64,000 nt of DNA from Hymenobacter caeli (lineage in GTDB: Bacteria > Bacteroidota > Bacteroidia > Cytophagales > Hymenobacteraceae): NCBI RefSeq assembly GCF_013294115.1, contig NZ_JABSNP010000014.1, positions 1 through 64,000 on the forward strand. The letters run 5' to 3'. A model generated the notes under the pieces. That model made no database searches and was not told the DNA's origin. It saw only the letters and a program-made list of their open reading frames with translations. How positions within the stretch are numbered: the stretch's first letter is position 1; each line of letters starts with the position of its first letter. The translations under genes were made by a program, and so were the position numbers. Of the stretch, positions 49,448 to 58,457 are shown one piece after another.

Positions 49448-50476
49448 TTATCGGTCCGCTGTGGCTTTCAATCGCTTGGCTTTGGGCGGATGCTTCCGTC
49501 CAAAGCCGTTCACGGGCTCCGCCGCCGGCGCGGCCCGCACCTGCTCGTAGGCCAGGCGTTGCAGGGCCACGGCGTCGGCCGGCGACAGGCCCAGGGCCGC
49601 GGCGGCCTGCTCCCGGGGGCCCAGCCGGCGCGGGTCGTGGCCGGTGAGGGTGGCCAGCAGCACGCAGGCGTTCAGGTAGGCCCCCGAGGAGCTGGGGTGG
49701 TAGTGGTCATCGGTCCACAGGTCAAGCCGGCCGGGGGCGGGGGCGTAGGGGTTGGGCAGCGCCACCCCCGTGCGGATGGCCCGCAGCCAGGCGTCGCCGG
49801 CCGGGGCCACGCCCGCGAAGCGGCCGTTGGCCCGGGCCAGGCCGTAGTAGCCGGCGTGCAGGTCGGCCGTCATCGAGTCCACGGGCTGGCCCGAGTACGG
49901 CCGGTTCGGCGGGTAGGTGAGGTCGGCCCGGGCCCAGGTTTCGTAGAGGTAGAGCTTGGCGGCCGGGTTGGCGCGGTGCACGGCTTGCTCCAGCCGGGTG
50001 GCGTAGTCGTTAAATTCGGCGCGCTTGCCCCCGCGCCGGGCCGGCAGGGGCCCCGTGCTGTATTCCTGCAACACCACCGCCTGCCAGCGGGGCTGGCCGA
50101 TGACGGCCAGGGCATGGTCGAAGTGGAACTTCAGCGTCTGGCCGCTCATGGCTTCCAGGTGCACGTCGTAGCGCAGGCCGGCCTCGTCGGCCAGCTTTTG
50201 GAAGATGGCCGGGATGCCGCCCCAGGGCCCCGGGCCGCCGCCCTCGGCGCGGGGCGAGCCGGCGGGCTGGCCGTAATTCTCGTCGGTGATGGCCGCGCTG
50301 TTGTAGGTGAGCACCGGCAGGCGGGCCCCGTGGGAAAAGCTGTTGCCCACGAACAGGATGGCCACCGGTGCCCGCGGCCGGGGGCGGGCCGGGGCGGCTG
50401 TGCCGGGCCCCCCGGGCAGCAGCGCCGCCCCGGCGGCAAGCAGCAAAGCGGCGGAACGGGGGCGAAGCAAGCGCAT
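49448..50476 (-). CDS. SGNH-type hydrolase, secreted
   Basis: A 342-aa protein with a signal peptide-like N-terminus (LLLAAGAALLPGGPGTAAPA). Block I is ILFVGNSFSHG with nucleophile Ser46, the middle block includes VVLQEYSTGPL, and block V is DDHYHPSSSGAYL with the Asp-x-x-His pair. SGNH enzymes hydrolyse esters, often deacetylating sugars or polymers. The start at 50476 was chosen for the signal peptide. It is upstream of the metal locus on the same strand but 78 bp away, so linkage of function is uncertain. It is divergent from mraZ. Confidence 0.8.
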   Translation of the reverse strand: MRLLRPRSAALLLAAGAALLPGGPGTAAPARPRPRAPVAILFVGNSFSHGARLPVLTYNSAAITDENYGQPAGSPRAEGGGPGPWGGIPAIFQKLADEAGLRYDVHLEAMSGQTLKFHFDHALAVIGQPRWQAVVLQEYSTGPLPARRGGKRAEFNDYATRLEQAVHRANPAAKLYLYETWARADLTYPPNRPYSGQPVDSMTADLHAGYYGLARANGRFAGVAPAGDAWLRAIRTGVALPNPYAPAPGRLDLWTDDHYHPSSSGAYLNACVLLATLTGHDPRRLGPREQAAAALGLSPADAVALQRLAYEQVRAAPAAEPVNGFGRKHPPKAKRLKATADR

Positions 50477-50580
50477 AAGCAAAACGGTTGGGAACGAACC
50501 CGAAGGTAGCTGCCATTTTGGCAAACCGGCCGCGGCCCCTGCCCGGATGTGCCCTAGATGGCCCAGAAACCAGTTTCAAA

Positions 50581-50610
50581 TTGTGGTAAATAATGGTAAA
50601 TCGTGGTTGT
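50581..50610 (+). promoter_or_regulatory. MraZ operator: three TGG boxes spaced 10 bp
   Basis: TGG occurs at 50584, 50594 and 50604 inside GTGGTAAA, ATGGTAAA and GTGGTTGT. MraZ of other bacteria binds clusters of TGG-containing repeats at about this spacing upstream of its own gene. The third box overlaps the -33 TTG, which predicts repression of the cluster by MraZ. Confidence 0.75.
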
Positions 50611-50636
50611 TATTCAAAACGGGGCCCGTACTTTTG
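50607..50636 (+). promoter_or_regulatory. Promoter of the division/cell-wall cluster
   Basis: TTG at 50607-50609, a 19-bp spacer, and TACTTTTG at 50629-50636 match the Bacteroidota consensus fully. Transcription would begin about 25 bp before the mraZ start codon. Confidence 0.7.
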
Positions 50637-50668
50637 TTTGCTTCCCTCCCCATTTTCTGGCCTCTGCC

Positions 50669-51130
50669 ATGCACCTGCTCTCCGGCGAATACGAATGCAA
50701 GCTCGACCCCAAGGGGCGGCTCGTGCTCCCGGCCAAGGTGAAGGCCAACTTGCCCGACGCATCGGGCAACCAGCTCGTGCTGGTGCGCGGCTTCGAGCCC
50801 TGCCTCGTGCTGTACCCGCGGGCCGCCTGGCGTGTCATCCACGACAAAGTGATGGCCCTCGACGAGTTCAACGAGGAGTACCGGCAGTTCCAGCGCAACT
50901 TTTTCCGGGGCATGACGGAGGTGGAGCTGGACAGCATCAGCCGCTTCATGCTGCCGCGCACCATGCTGCGCTACGCCGGCATCGAGAAGGAGGCCATCGT
51001 GGTGGGCCTGGGCAACCGCTGCGAAATCTGGGACCCGGCCCGCTACGAGGAGTTCCTCGTCAAAGACCAGCAGACGTTTAGCCAGCAGGCGCAGAAGTTT
51101 TTGGCCACCGATTCCACCCTGGCCTTTTGA
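50669..51130 (+). CDS. mraZ: Transcriptional regulator MraZ
   Basis: A 153-aa protein of two AbrB/SpoVT-like domains: the first holds SGEYECKLDPKGRLVLPAKVK, the second is ISRFMLPRTMLRYAGIEKEAIVVGLGNRCEIWDP. It is a ring-forming DNA-binding protein that represses its own cluster in other bacteria. The ATG at 50669 gives the usual MHLLSGEYE start. It is the first gene of the cluster, two bases before rsmH, and has TGG boxes upstream. Confidence 0.93.
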   Translation: MHLLSGEYECKLDPKGRLVLPAKVKANLPDASGNQLVLVRGFEPCLVLYPRAAWRVIHDKVMALDEFNEEYRQFQRNFFRGMTEVELDSISRFMLPRTMLRYAGIEKEAIVVGLGNRCEIWDPARYEEFLVKDQQTFSQQAQKFLATDSTLAF

Positions 51131-51132
51131 CG

Positions 51133-52056
51133 ATGGAGCCGCGCCCCAACGATACCGCCTACCACCGCCCCGTGCTGCTGGCCGAGTGCCTGGCCGGCCT
51201 CGATGTGCAGCCCGCCGGCCGCTACGTGGACGTAACCTTCGGCGGCGGGGGCCACTCGGCCCGCATCCTCGACGGCCTGACTACGGGCCACCTCTACAGC
51301 TTCGACCAGGACGCCGACGCCGAGGCCGAAGCCGCCCGCTTGGCCCGGTCCCAATTCACGTTCGTGCGGGCTAACTTCCGCGACCTGGCCGCCGAGCTGC
51401 GCCAGCGCGACGCCTTGCCCGTGGACGGCCTGCTGGCCGATTTGGGCGTCAGCTCGCACCAGTTCGACACGCCAGCGCGGGGCTTTTCGACCCGCTTCGA
51501 CGGGCCCCTGGACATGCGCATGGACGCCGACCAGGGCCCCACGGCCGCCGATGTGCTCAACGACTACCCGGAGGCCGATTTGCACCGCATTTTCGGGATG
51601 TACGGCGAGGTGACCAACGCCCGCACCCTGGCCGCCACCGTGGCGCAGGCCCGGCGCGGGCGGCCGCTGGCCACCAGCCAGGACCTGAAAACTGCCATCC
51701 AGCGTGTGATGCCGCGGGGCAAGGAGAACAAGTACCTGGCCCAGGTTTTCCAGGCCCTGCGCATCGAGGTGAACCAGGAGATGCAGGCCTTGCAGGAAAT
51801 GCTGCTGCAAACCGCCGACGTGCTGCGCCCCGGGGGCCGGCTGGTGGTGCTCAGCTACCACTCGCTCGAAGACCGGCTGGCCAAGAATTTTATCGCCAAG
51901 GGAAAGTTTTTTGGGGAGGTAGAAAAAGACTTTTTCGGCCACGAAACCAAGCCGTTCACCGCCCTCAACCGCCGCCCCGAAGAGGCTTCGGCTGAGGAAG
52001 TGTCCCAGAACAGCCGGGCCCGCAGCGCTAAATTGCGGGTTGCGGTGCGGAATTGA
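51133..52056 (+). CDS. rsmH: 16S rRNA m4C1402 methyltransferase RsmH (MraW)
   Basis: A 307-aa SAM-dependent methyltransferase. YHRPVLLAECLAGL opens the protein; VDVTFGGGGHSARILD is the SAM-binding loop; LLADLGVSSHQFDTPARGFSTRFDGPLDMRMD is the hallmark block, and LVVLSYHSLEDR is near the C-terminus. It N4-methylates C1402 of 16S rRNA. The start is the ATG at 51133, just after the mraZ stop. A dispersed palindromic repeat separates it from the ftsL-like gene. Confidence 0.95.
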   Translation: MEPRPNDTAYHRPVLLAECLAGLDVQPAGRYVDVTFGGGGHSARILDGLTTGHLYSFDQDADAEAEAARLARSQFTFVRANFRDLAAELRQRDALPVDGLLADLGVSSHQFDTPARGFSTRFDGPLDMRMDADQGPTAADVLNDYPEADLHRIFGMYGEVTNARTLAATVAQARRGRPLATSQDLKTAIQRVMPRGKENKYLAQVFQALRIEVNQEMQALQEMLLQTADVLRPGGRLVVLSYHSLEDRLAKNFIAKGKFFGEVEKDFFGHETKPFTALNRRPEEASAEEVSQNSRARSAKLRVAVRN

Positions 52057-52102
52057 TAGGGGATGAAAAGAAATTAGCAGTAACTCAAAATACAAAAAAC
52101 AG

Positions 52103-52197
52103 GCCGCCATGCTGAACGTAGTGAAGCATCTTTCCCGCTGACTAATCCTTGATTACTGCTGCGGGAGAGATGCTTCGGCAAGCTCAGCATGACGACC
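52103..52197 (-). repeat. Dispersed palindromic repeat, copy 1
   Basis: A 95-bp element whose ends are CATGCTGA/TCAGCATG and whose centre pairs GAAGCATCT-TCCCGC with GCGGGAGAGATGCTTC. Its reverse complement is nearly identical to the element at 57102-57203. It lies between rsmH and the ftsL-like gene. Confidence 0.8.
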
Positions 52198-52251
52198 TAA
52201 TCTTCGCCAAATCCCGATTTTTTGCTCATTCCTGATTTTTAATTAAAAAAA

Positions 52252-53106
52252 TTGGCTGCCAACACCTACCGCCCCACCGAAGCGCCGCGCCGCGCCAACG
52301 TGCCCCGCCCCCCCGCGGAGCCGGAGCCGGCCCCCGTGCCCGCGCCGCTCCCCGCGGCCGAGCCCGTGGCGGTGGCCCCCGAGCGGCCGGTGCGGGCTCG
52401 GCGGCCGCCGCGCCCCCCGCGGCCGCCGCGCACCTGGAGCCTCTTTTCGCTGCTCGACCGGGCGACGAGCGTGGACCACCTCTTCCGCGAGGGGCTGCCG
52501 GTGCGCTACCTGCCGCACCTGCTCTTCGTGATGCTGCTCGTGCTGCTCTACATCGGCAACACGCACTACGGCAACCGCATGAACCGCAACATCCAGCGCC
52601 TCAAGCAGGAAACCGAGGACCTGCGGGCCGATTATACTACCCTGAAATCGGACTACATGGAGGCCAGCAAGCAGAGCGAGGTGGCCCGCAAAGTGGCCGC
52701 CTTTGGGCTGGTCGAAAGCTCGTCGCCGCCCTTCCGCATCCAGGTGCCCGCCGGCCACCTCGACGCCGCTGCCCTGGAGCTGATGCCCGTGCTGACGGCC
52801 GACACCCTGGCCGCCCGCGCCAACCGCGACTCGCTGGCCGCTCAGCGGTCCGACGCCCTGGCCGGCCGCCGCCGCTACGCCGCCACGGCCGGCGACGGGG
52901 GCCCGGAAATCATCGCGGCCATTGACGACGATTCGACCCGCGCCGCTGCGCCGGGACCGGCCCGCCGGGTGGCCCGGCCGCTGGCAGCTAAGGCAAAAGC
53001 CAAGGGCAGCCGTAAGCCCGACAATAAAAAGCCAGTACAAAAAAGTACAACGAAGTACAACAAGCAGGCGGCTCGTACCCAACCCCATACCTCCCACGGC
53101 CGATGA
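52252..53106 (+). CDS. FtsL-like division protein with long basic tails
   Basis: A 284-aa protein at the ftsL position, read from a TTG start. It has a Pro/Ala/Arg-rich cytoplasmic region (1-85), one TM helix at 88-102 (PHLLFVMLLVLLYIG), and a coiled-coil region (NRNIQRLKQETEDLRADYTTLKSDYMEA), the plan of FtsL and its Bacteroidota counterparts. The C-terminal 60 residues are Lys/Arg/Ala-rich and would be periplasmic. FtsL joins FtsB and FtsQ to regulate FtsWI. Far longer than E. coli FtsL. Its stop overlaps the ftsI start (ATGA). Confidence 0.75.
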   Translation: MAANTYRPTEAPRRANVPRPPAEPEPAPVPAPLPAAEPVAVAPERPVRARRPPRPPRPPRTWSLFSLLDRATSVDHLFREGLPVRYLPHLLFVMLLVLLYIGNTHYGNRMNRNIQRLKQETEDLRADYTTLKSDYMEASKQSEVARKVAAFGLVESSSPPFRIQVPAGHLDAAALELMPVLTADTLAARANRDSLAAQRSDALAGRRRYAATAGDGGPEIIAAIDDDSTRAAAPGPARRVARPLAAKAKAKGSRKPDNKKPVQKSTTKYNKQAARTQPHTSHGR

Positions 53107-55577
53107 AAGGCAGCGTTAAAAAGTCGATTGTGACGCGGGTGCGGCTGGCCTTTCTGGGGGTGGCCGCTTTCTCGGGCCTTATCCTGTGGAAGGCCACGCG
53201 CATCCAGTTCCAGGAGGGGGCCCGGTGGCGGGCCCTGGAGCAGGAGCGGCGCATCAGCTACCAATCGGTGCCGGCCACGCGGGGCAACATCTACTCCGAC
53301 AACGAGAGCATCATGGCCACCTCGCTGCCCTTCTACCGGGTGGCCTGGGACCCGGGCGTGGTGGAGGAATCGGTGTTTCAGGCCGGCGTCGATTCGCTGG
53401 CCTGGCACCTGTCGCACTTCTTCCAGGACCGCAGCGTGCAGGAGTACAAGCAGCGCCTCGTCAACGCCCACGCGGCCAAGGACCCGGCCCTGCGCTACAT
53501 CCGCCTGAACCCGCGCCAGATTAATTTCCAGGAGAAGAAGATGCTGGCCAACTGGCCCATTTTCCGGGCCAAGCGCCACCGCGGCGGGGCCATCTTTGAG
53601 CAGGTGGACAAGCGCTTCCGGCCCTTCGGGGGCCTGGCCCAGCGCACGGTGGGCTTCATCAACGAAGACCAGCACGGGGCCGGGCTGGAGTTCACGTTCG
53701 GGCCCAGCCTGGCGGGCAAGGCCGGCGAAGCGTTGTTTGAGCGGGTGCCGGGCGGCGTGAAGCCCCTCTACGACGGCACCGAAATCAAGCCCCAGCCGGG
53801 CTACGACATCAAAACCACGCTCGACATCAACTTGCAGGACGTGGCCGAAAACGCGCTCTACAAGTCGCTGGTGGACAACAACGCCCAGTACGGCTGCGTG
53901 ATTCTGATGGAGGTGGCCACCGGCGAAATCAAGGCCGTGGCCAACCTGGGCAAGGCCGCCGACGACACCTACAAGGAAGACTACAACTACGCCTTCGCCG
54001 ACCAGGGCCGCACCGAGCCGGGCTCGACGTTTAAGCTGGCCTCGATGATGGCCCTGATGGAGGCGTTTCCCAGCCTCAGGCTCGACGACGTGGTGGACAC
54101 CGGGCCGGGCCGCATGGCCATCGGCGGGGCCGTGAAAACCGATTCGCACCCCAACGGCCGCATCACCGTGCAGCAGGTGTTCGAGAAGTCGAGCAACATC
54201 GGGGTGGCCCGGCTGGTGCAGGAGCACTTCGGGGCCCACCCCAGCCAGTACACCGACTACCTCAAGAGGTTTGGGCTCGACAAGCCCCTGGGCTTCCAGA
54301 TGAACGGCGAGGCCCTGCCCTACGTGAAAGACCCCACCGACCGCAGCTGGAGCCACACCTCGCTCTCGACCATGAGCATCGGCTACGAATTGAAGCTGGC
54401 CCCGCTGCAAACGCTGGCCTTCTACAACGCCGTGGCCAACAACGGCGTGAAGGTGGCCCCCATGATTGTGAAGCAGGTGAAGCAGGCCGACCAGGTGGTG
54501 CAGGAGTTTCCGACGCGGGTGCTGATTCCCAAAATCTGCTCCGACGCCACGCTGCGCAAGCTAAAAGCCATGCTGGAGGGCGTGGTGGCCGAGGGCACGG
54601 CCCGCGCCATTCAGCCCAAAGACTACACCATTGCCGGCAAAACGGGCACGGCCTGGAAATTTAAGGGCGGGCACTACACCAAGCTGTACTCGACCAGCTT
54701 CTGCGGGTATTTTCCGGCCGACAAGCCCAAGTACAGCTGCATCGTGGTGGTGGACGCCCCCAAGAACGGCCGCGTGTACGGGGCCGACGTGGCCGCGCCG
54801 GTGTTCCGCGAGGTGGCCGACAAGTGCATGGCCCGCGACCTGCTGAGCCAGCGCCCGCTGCTGGCCAAGGCCCGCCTGAACAAGAGCCGCGTGCCGCTGG
54901 TGCGGGCCGGCATGCAGGACGAGCTGGCCCTGGTTTGCCAGCGCCTGGGCCTGGCCGGCAACACCCTGGCCACCGGCGGCGAGGAATGGGTGCGGGCCGC
55001 GTCTGACACGGCTTTTCACGCCCGCACCGTGGCCCTGGTGGTGAACCCCGTGCGCACCGGCCGCGTGCCCAACGCCCGGGGCCTGAGCCTGCGCGACGCG
55101 CTGTTCCTGCTCGAAAACCGGGGCCTGCACGTGCGGGCCCTGGGCACGGGCCGCGTGCGCGAGCAAAGCCTGCCGGTGGGGGCCCCCTACAAGCGGGGCG
55201 ACGCCATTGCCCTCACGCTGGTCGAAACTGGCCCCCGCGCCGACGCCCCCCGCGCCCTGCCCGCGCCCGACCACACCGACCTGGCCGAAAACAAGCTCCT
55301 GACCCCCGCCGACCCCGAGCCCCTGGCCCCCAAAGCCGCCAAGTCGACCCGGGGCGCGGCCAAGTTGGCCAAATCGGCCAAGCCGGCGGATGCTAAGGCG
55401 GCGGTTGAGGCCGAACCCGAGGACCAACCCAAGGCCCGCACGAAGGCCCGGCCCGAGGCGAAGGGCAGAGCGAAGGCCGACCCCAAAGTGAATAAAACGA
55501 AAACCGACGCCAAAGCGAAGCTGGCCAAAACCCGCCTCGCCGCCGGCAAACCCAAAAAATCTCCGCGCAGCGCTTAG
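53103..55577 (+). CDS. ftsI: Penicillin-binding protein FtsI/PBP3-like with PASTA domain
   Basis: An 824-aa septal transpeptidase. One N-terminal TM helix (15-31) precedes the dimerisation region; catalytic motifs are S-x-x-K at Ser308 (PGSTFK), S-x-N (KSSNIG) and KTGTA. A PASTA-like domain follows (about 645-712, VPNARGLSLRDALFLLENRGL). The last 90 residues are a Lys/Ala/Pro-rich tail resembling a histone H1 tail, absent from model FtsI proteins. It cross-links septal peptidoglycan with FtsW. Overlaps ftsL by four bases. Confidence 0.93.
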   Translation: MKGSVKKSIVTRVRLAFLGVAAFSGLILWKATRIQFQEGARWRALEQERRISYQSVPATRGNIYSDNESIMATSLPFYRVAWDPGVVEESVFQAGVDSLAWHLSHFFQDRSVQEYKQRLVNAHAAKDPALRYIRLNPRQINFQEKKMLANWPIFRAKRHRGGAIFEQVDKRFRPFGGLAQRTVGFINEDQHGAGLEFTFGPSLAGKAGEALFERVPGGVKPLYDGTEIKPQPGYDIKTTLDINLQDVAENALYKSLVDNNAQYGCVILMEVATGEIKAVANLGKAADDTYKEDYNYAFADQGRTEPGSTFKLASMMALMEAFPSLRLDDVVDTGPGRMAIGGAVKTDSHPNGRITVQQVFEKSSNIGVARLVQEHFGAHPSQYTDYLKRFGLDKPLGFQMNGEALPYVKDPTDRSWSHTSLSTMSIGYELKLAPLQTLAFYNAVANNGVKVAPMIVKQVKQADQVVQEFPTRVLIPKICSDATLRKLKAMLEGVVAEGTARAIQPKDYTIAGKTGTAWKFKGGHYTKLYSTSFCGYFPADKPKYSCIVVVDAPKNGRVYGADVAAPVFREVADKCMARDLLSQRPLLAKARLNKSRVPLVRAGMQDELALVCQRLGLAGNTLATGGEEWVRAASDTAFHARTVALVVNPVRTGRVPNARGLSLRDALFLLENRGLHVRALGTGRVREQSLPVGAPYKRGDAIALTLVETGPRADAPRALPAPDHTDLAENKLLTPADPEPLAPKAAKSTRGAAKLAKSAKPADAKAAVEAEPEDQPKARTKARPEAKGRAKADPKVNKTKTDAKAKLAKTRLAAGKPKKSPRSA

Positions 55578-55626
55578 CCCCGGCCGCGCGAAACTTTGCG
55601 GCTCCGCCGCCCAACGGCACACCAGC

Positions 55627-57099
55627 TTGATTTCTCTCCCGCTCTTTTCCCTCCTCGCCGACGTGGCCGTGCTCCAGCAGCAGGGGCCCGCCGACGTGCC
55701 CATCACCGGCCTCACCCTCGACTCGCGGGCGGCGGGCCCCGGGCAGCTGTTCTGCGCCCTGCGCGGCACGGCCACCGACGGCCACCAGTACATCGACGCC
55801 GCCGTGGCCCAGGGCGCGGCGGCCGTTATGTGCGAAGCGCTGCCGGCCGTGCTGAGCCCCACCGTGGCCTACGTGCAGGTGGCCGACAGCGCGGCGGCCC
55901 TGGGCCTGGTGGCGGCGGCCTTTCACGGGCATCCGTCGCGCCAGCTGCAGCTGATTGGCGTGACGGGCACCAACGGCAAAACCACCTGCGCCACGCTGCT
56001 GCACAAGCTGCTGCGCGAGCTGGGCTACCACGCCGGCCTGCTGAGCACGGTGCAGAACCAGATTGATGAGGACGTGATTCCCAGCACCCACACCACGCCC
56101 GACGCCATCCGCCTGAACGCGCTGCTGGCCCGCATGGTAGGCGCAGGCTGCACCCACGCCTGCATGGAGGTGAGCAGCCACGCCGTGGCCCAGCACCGCA
56201 CCACCGGCCTGCGCTTCGCGGGTGGCGTGTTCACCAACCTCACCCACGACCACCTCGACTACCACGGCACCTTCGACAACTACCTGAAGGCCAAAAAAGG
56301 CTTTTTCGACGCGCTGCCCAAAACGGCCTTCGCTCTCACCAACGCCGACGACAAGCGGGGCCCCGTGATGCTGCAAAACACCGCCGCCCGCCGCGAAACT
56401 TACTCGCTGCGCGGGGCGGCCACGTTCCGGGCCCGCCTCATTGCCAACGAAGTGGACGGCCTGTTCCTGGAAATTGACGGCCGCGAGGTGCAGTTCCGGC
56501 TCATCGGCGTGTTCAACGCCTACAACCTGCTGGCCGTGTACGGGGCCGCCGTGCTGCTCGGCGAAGACCCCACGGAGGTGCTCACCGTCCTCTCGGGCCT
56601 CGCCACGGCCCCCGGCCGCTTCGAGCCGGTGGTGTCGCCGCGCCAGCGCATCACGGCCATCGTCGACTACGCCCACACGCCCGACGCGCTGGAAAACGTG
56701 CTCCAGACCCTGCACCAAATTCGGCGGCCCGAGCAGCGCATCGTGACGGTGGTGGGCTGCGGCGGCAACCGCGACGCCGCCAAGCGCCCCGTAATGGCCG
56801 CCCTCGCCGCCCGCTTCTCCGACAAAGTCGTGCTCACCGCCGACAACCCGCGCTTCGAGGACCCGCTCGACATCCTGGCCCAGATGCAGGCCGGCGTGCT
56901 GCCGCCCGACGCCGCCCGCGTGGCCACCGAGCCCGACCGCCGGGCCGCCATCCGGGCCGCCGTGGCCTGGGCCGGCCCCGAAGACATTGTGCTGGTAGCC
57001 GGCAAAGGCCACGAAAATTACCAGGACGCGCAGGGCGTGAAAACGCACTTCGACGACAAGGAAGTATTAATTGAGATTTTTTTAGGATTGAATAAATAG
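55627..57099 (+). CDS. murE: UDP-MurNAc-tripeptide synthetase MurE (meso-DAP type)
   Basis: A 490-aa Mur ligase read from a TTG start. Walker loop GVTGTNGKTTCATLLHKLL, HTTPDAIRLN, the DYAHTPDALENVL block of the C-terminal domain, and DNPR at residues 406-409, the signature selecting meso-diaminopimelate over lysine. It adds the third stem residue to UDP-MurNAc-L-Ala-D-Glu. Thus the peptidoglycan is of the DAP type. It is 49 bp after ftsI. No murF is seen in the visible part of the cluster. Confidence 0.95.
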   Translation: MISLPLFSLLADVAVLQQQGPADVPITGLTLDSRAAGPGQLFCALRGTATDGHQYIDAAVAQGAAAVMCEALPAVLSPTVAYVQVADSAAALGLVAAAFHGHPSRQLQLIGVTGTNGKTTCATLLHKLLRELGYHAGLLSTVQNQIDEDVIPSTHTTPDAIRLNALLARMVGAGCTHACMEVSSHAVAQHRTTGLRFAGGVFTNLTHDHLDYHGTFDNYLKAKKGFFDALPKTAFALTNADDKRGPVMLQNTAARRETYSLRGAATFRARLIANEVDGLFLEIDGREVQFRLIGVFNAYNLLAVYGAAVLLGEDPTEVLTVLSGLATAPGRFEPVVSPRQRITAIVDYAHTPDALENVLQTLHQIRRPEQRIVTVVGCGGNRDAAKRPVMAALAARFSDKVVLTADNPRFEDPLDILAQMQAGVLPPDAARVATEPDRRAAIRAAVAWAGPEDIVLVAGKGHENYQDAQGVKTHFDDKEVLIEIFLGLNK

Positions 57100-57101
57100 A
57101 A

Positions 57102-57203
57102 CCTCATGCTGAGCTTGCCGAAGCATCTCTCCCGCAGCAGTAATCAGGATTAGTCAGCGGGAGAGATGCTTCGACTCCGCTGCGCTGCGCTCAGCATGAC
57201 GTT
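57102..57203 (+). repeat. Dispersed palindromic repeat, copy 2
   Basis: A 102-bp element with CTCATGCTGAGCTTGCCGAA at one end and CAGCATGACG at the other; inner arms AAGCATCTCTCCCGC/GCGGGAGAGATGCTT. It is an inverted, nearly identical copy of the element at 52103-52197 and fills the gap between murE and mraY. Confidence 0.8.
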
Positions 57204-57234
57204 CTGTTTTTAGTTTAAGTACCCGGATTGCCCT

Positions 57235-58455
57235 ATGCTCTATTACCTCTTCCGCTACCTCCACGACCATTTTCACGTGCCCGGTACCGGGGTGTTTCAG
57301 TACACCACGTTCCGGGCCGGCCTGGCGGTGGTGGTGTCGCTGCTCATCGCCCAGTTTTTCGGGGCCCGCCTCATCCGCTTGCTCCAGCGCAAGCAGGTGG
57401 GCGAAACCATCCGCGACCTGGGCCTGCAAGGGCAGAACGAGAAAAAAGGTACCCCCACGATGGGCGGCCTCATCATCTTGCTGGCCATTCTGGTCCCCGT
57501 CCTGCTGCTGGCCCGGCTGCGCAACATCTACATCATCCTCATGCTGCTGAGCACCGTGTGGCTGGGCCTGATAGGGTTTCTGGACGATTACATCAAGATT
57601 TTCCGCAAGAACAAAGAGGGCCTGAGCGGGCGCTTCAAGGTGCTGGGCCAGGTGGGCCTGGGCCTCACGGTGGGCTGGGTGCTGTTTTTCTCCAACGAGG
57701 TGACCGTGCGCCAGTACCTGCTGGCCAATGGTACCCTTTCGGAGGTAGATGCCAGCAAGGTGTACCACGACGTGCACCTGATGATTACCACCGTGCCGTT
57801 CCTGAAAAACAACGAGCTGAATTACGGCGATTTATTTGCCACGGCGGGCACGTTTTTCAACGGCCTCTACGGTATTTTTTATATCCCAATTGTCATCTTT
57901 CTGATAACGGCCGTCAGCAACGGGGCCAACATTACCGACGGGCTCGACGGGCTGGCGGCCGGCACTTCGGCCATCATCGGCATCACGCTGGCCATTTTCG
58001 CCTTCGTGAGCGGCAACGCTTTACTGGCCGATTACCTGGACGTCATGTTTATTCCCGACTCGGGCGAATTAGTTATTTTTTGCACGGCGTTCGTGGGGGC
58101 CTGCATTGGCTTTTTGTGGTATAATTCATACCCGGCGCAGGTTTTTATGGGCGACACCGGTTCGCTGGCCCTGGGCGGCATCATCGCGGTGCTGGCCCTC
58201 ATCGTGCGCAAAGAATTATTAATTCCCATTCTGTGCGGCGTGTTTCTAATTGAAAACCTGTCGGTCATCGTGCAGGTCGGCTGGTTCAAGTACACCCGCA
58301 AGAAGTACGGCGAGGGCCGCCGCCTGCTGCGCATGTCGCCGCTGCACCACCACTACCAAAAGCTGGGCTACCACGAATCCAAAATCGTGTCGCGCTTCTG
58401 GATTGTCGGCATCATGCTGGCCGTCATCACACTGGTCACGCTAAAGCTGCGCTAA
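57235..58455 (+). CDS. mraY: Phospho-MurNAc-pentapeptide transferase MraY
   Basis: A 406-aa membrane enzyme with about ten TM helices. [15 protein letters not shown], the Asp-rich [25 protein letters not shown] and [20 protein letters not shown] are the catalytic and substrate-binding signatures. It moves phospho-MurNAc-pentapeptide onto undecaprenyl phosphate to form lipid I. It is some 40 residues longer than E. coli MraY owing to loops such as that at 170-205. It is two bases before murD. Confidence 0.96.
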   Translation: MLYYLFRYLHDHFHVPGTGVFQYTTFRAGLAVVVSLLIAQFFGARLIRLLQRKQVGETIRDLGLQGQNEKKGTPTMGGLIILLAILVPVLLLARLRNIYIILMLLSTVWLGLIGFLDDYIKIFRKNKEGLSGRFKVLGQVGLGLTVGWVLFFSNEVTVRQYLLANGTLSEVDASKVYHDVHLMITTVPFLKNNELNYGDLFATAGTFFNGLYGIFYIPIVIFLITAVSNGANITDGLDGLAAGTSAIIGITLAIFAFVSGNALLADYLDVMFIPDSGELVIFCTAFVGACIGFLWYNSYPAQVFMGDTGSLALGGIIAVLALIVRKELLIPILCGVFLIENLSVIVQVGWFKYTRKKYGEGRRLLRMSPLHHHYQKLGYHESKIVSRFWIVGIMLAVITLVTLKLR

Positions 58456-58457
58456 CC

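Noticed and set aside
55393..57048. 551-codon minus-strand ORF opposite murE
   Set aside because: Antisense shadow with Gly/His/Val bias; murE motifs are intact on the plus strand.
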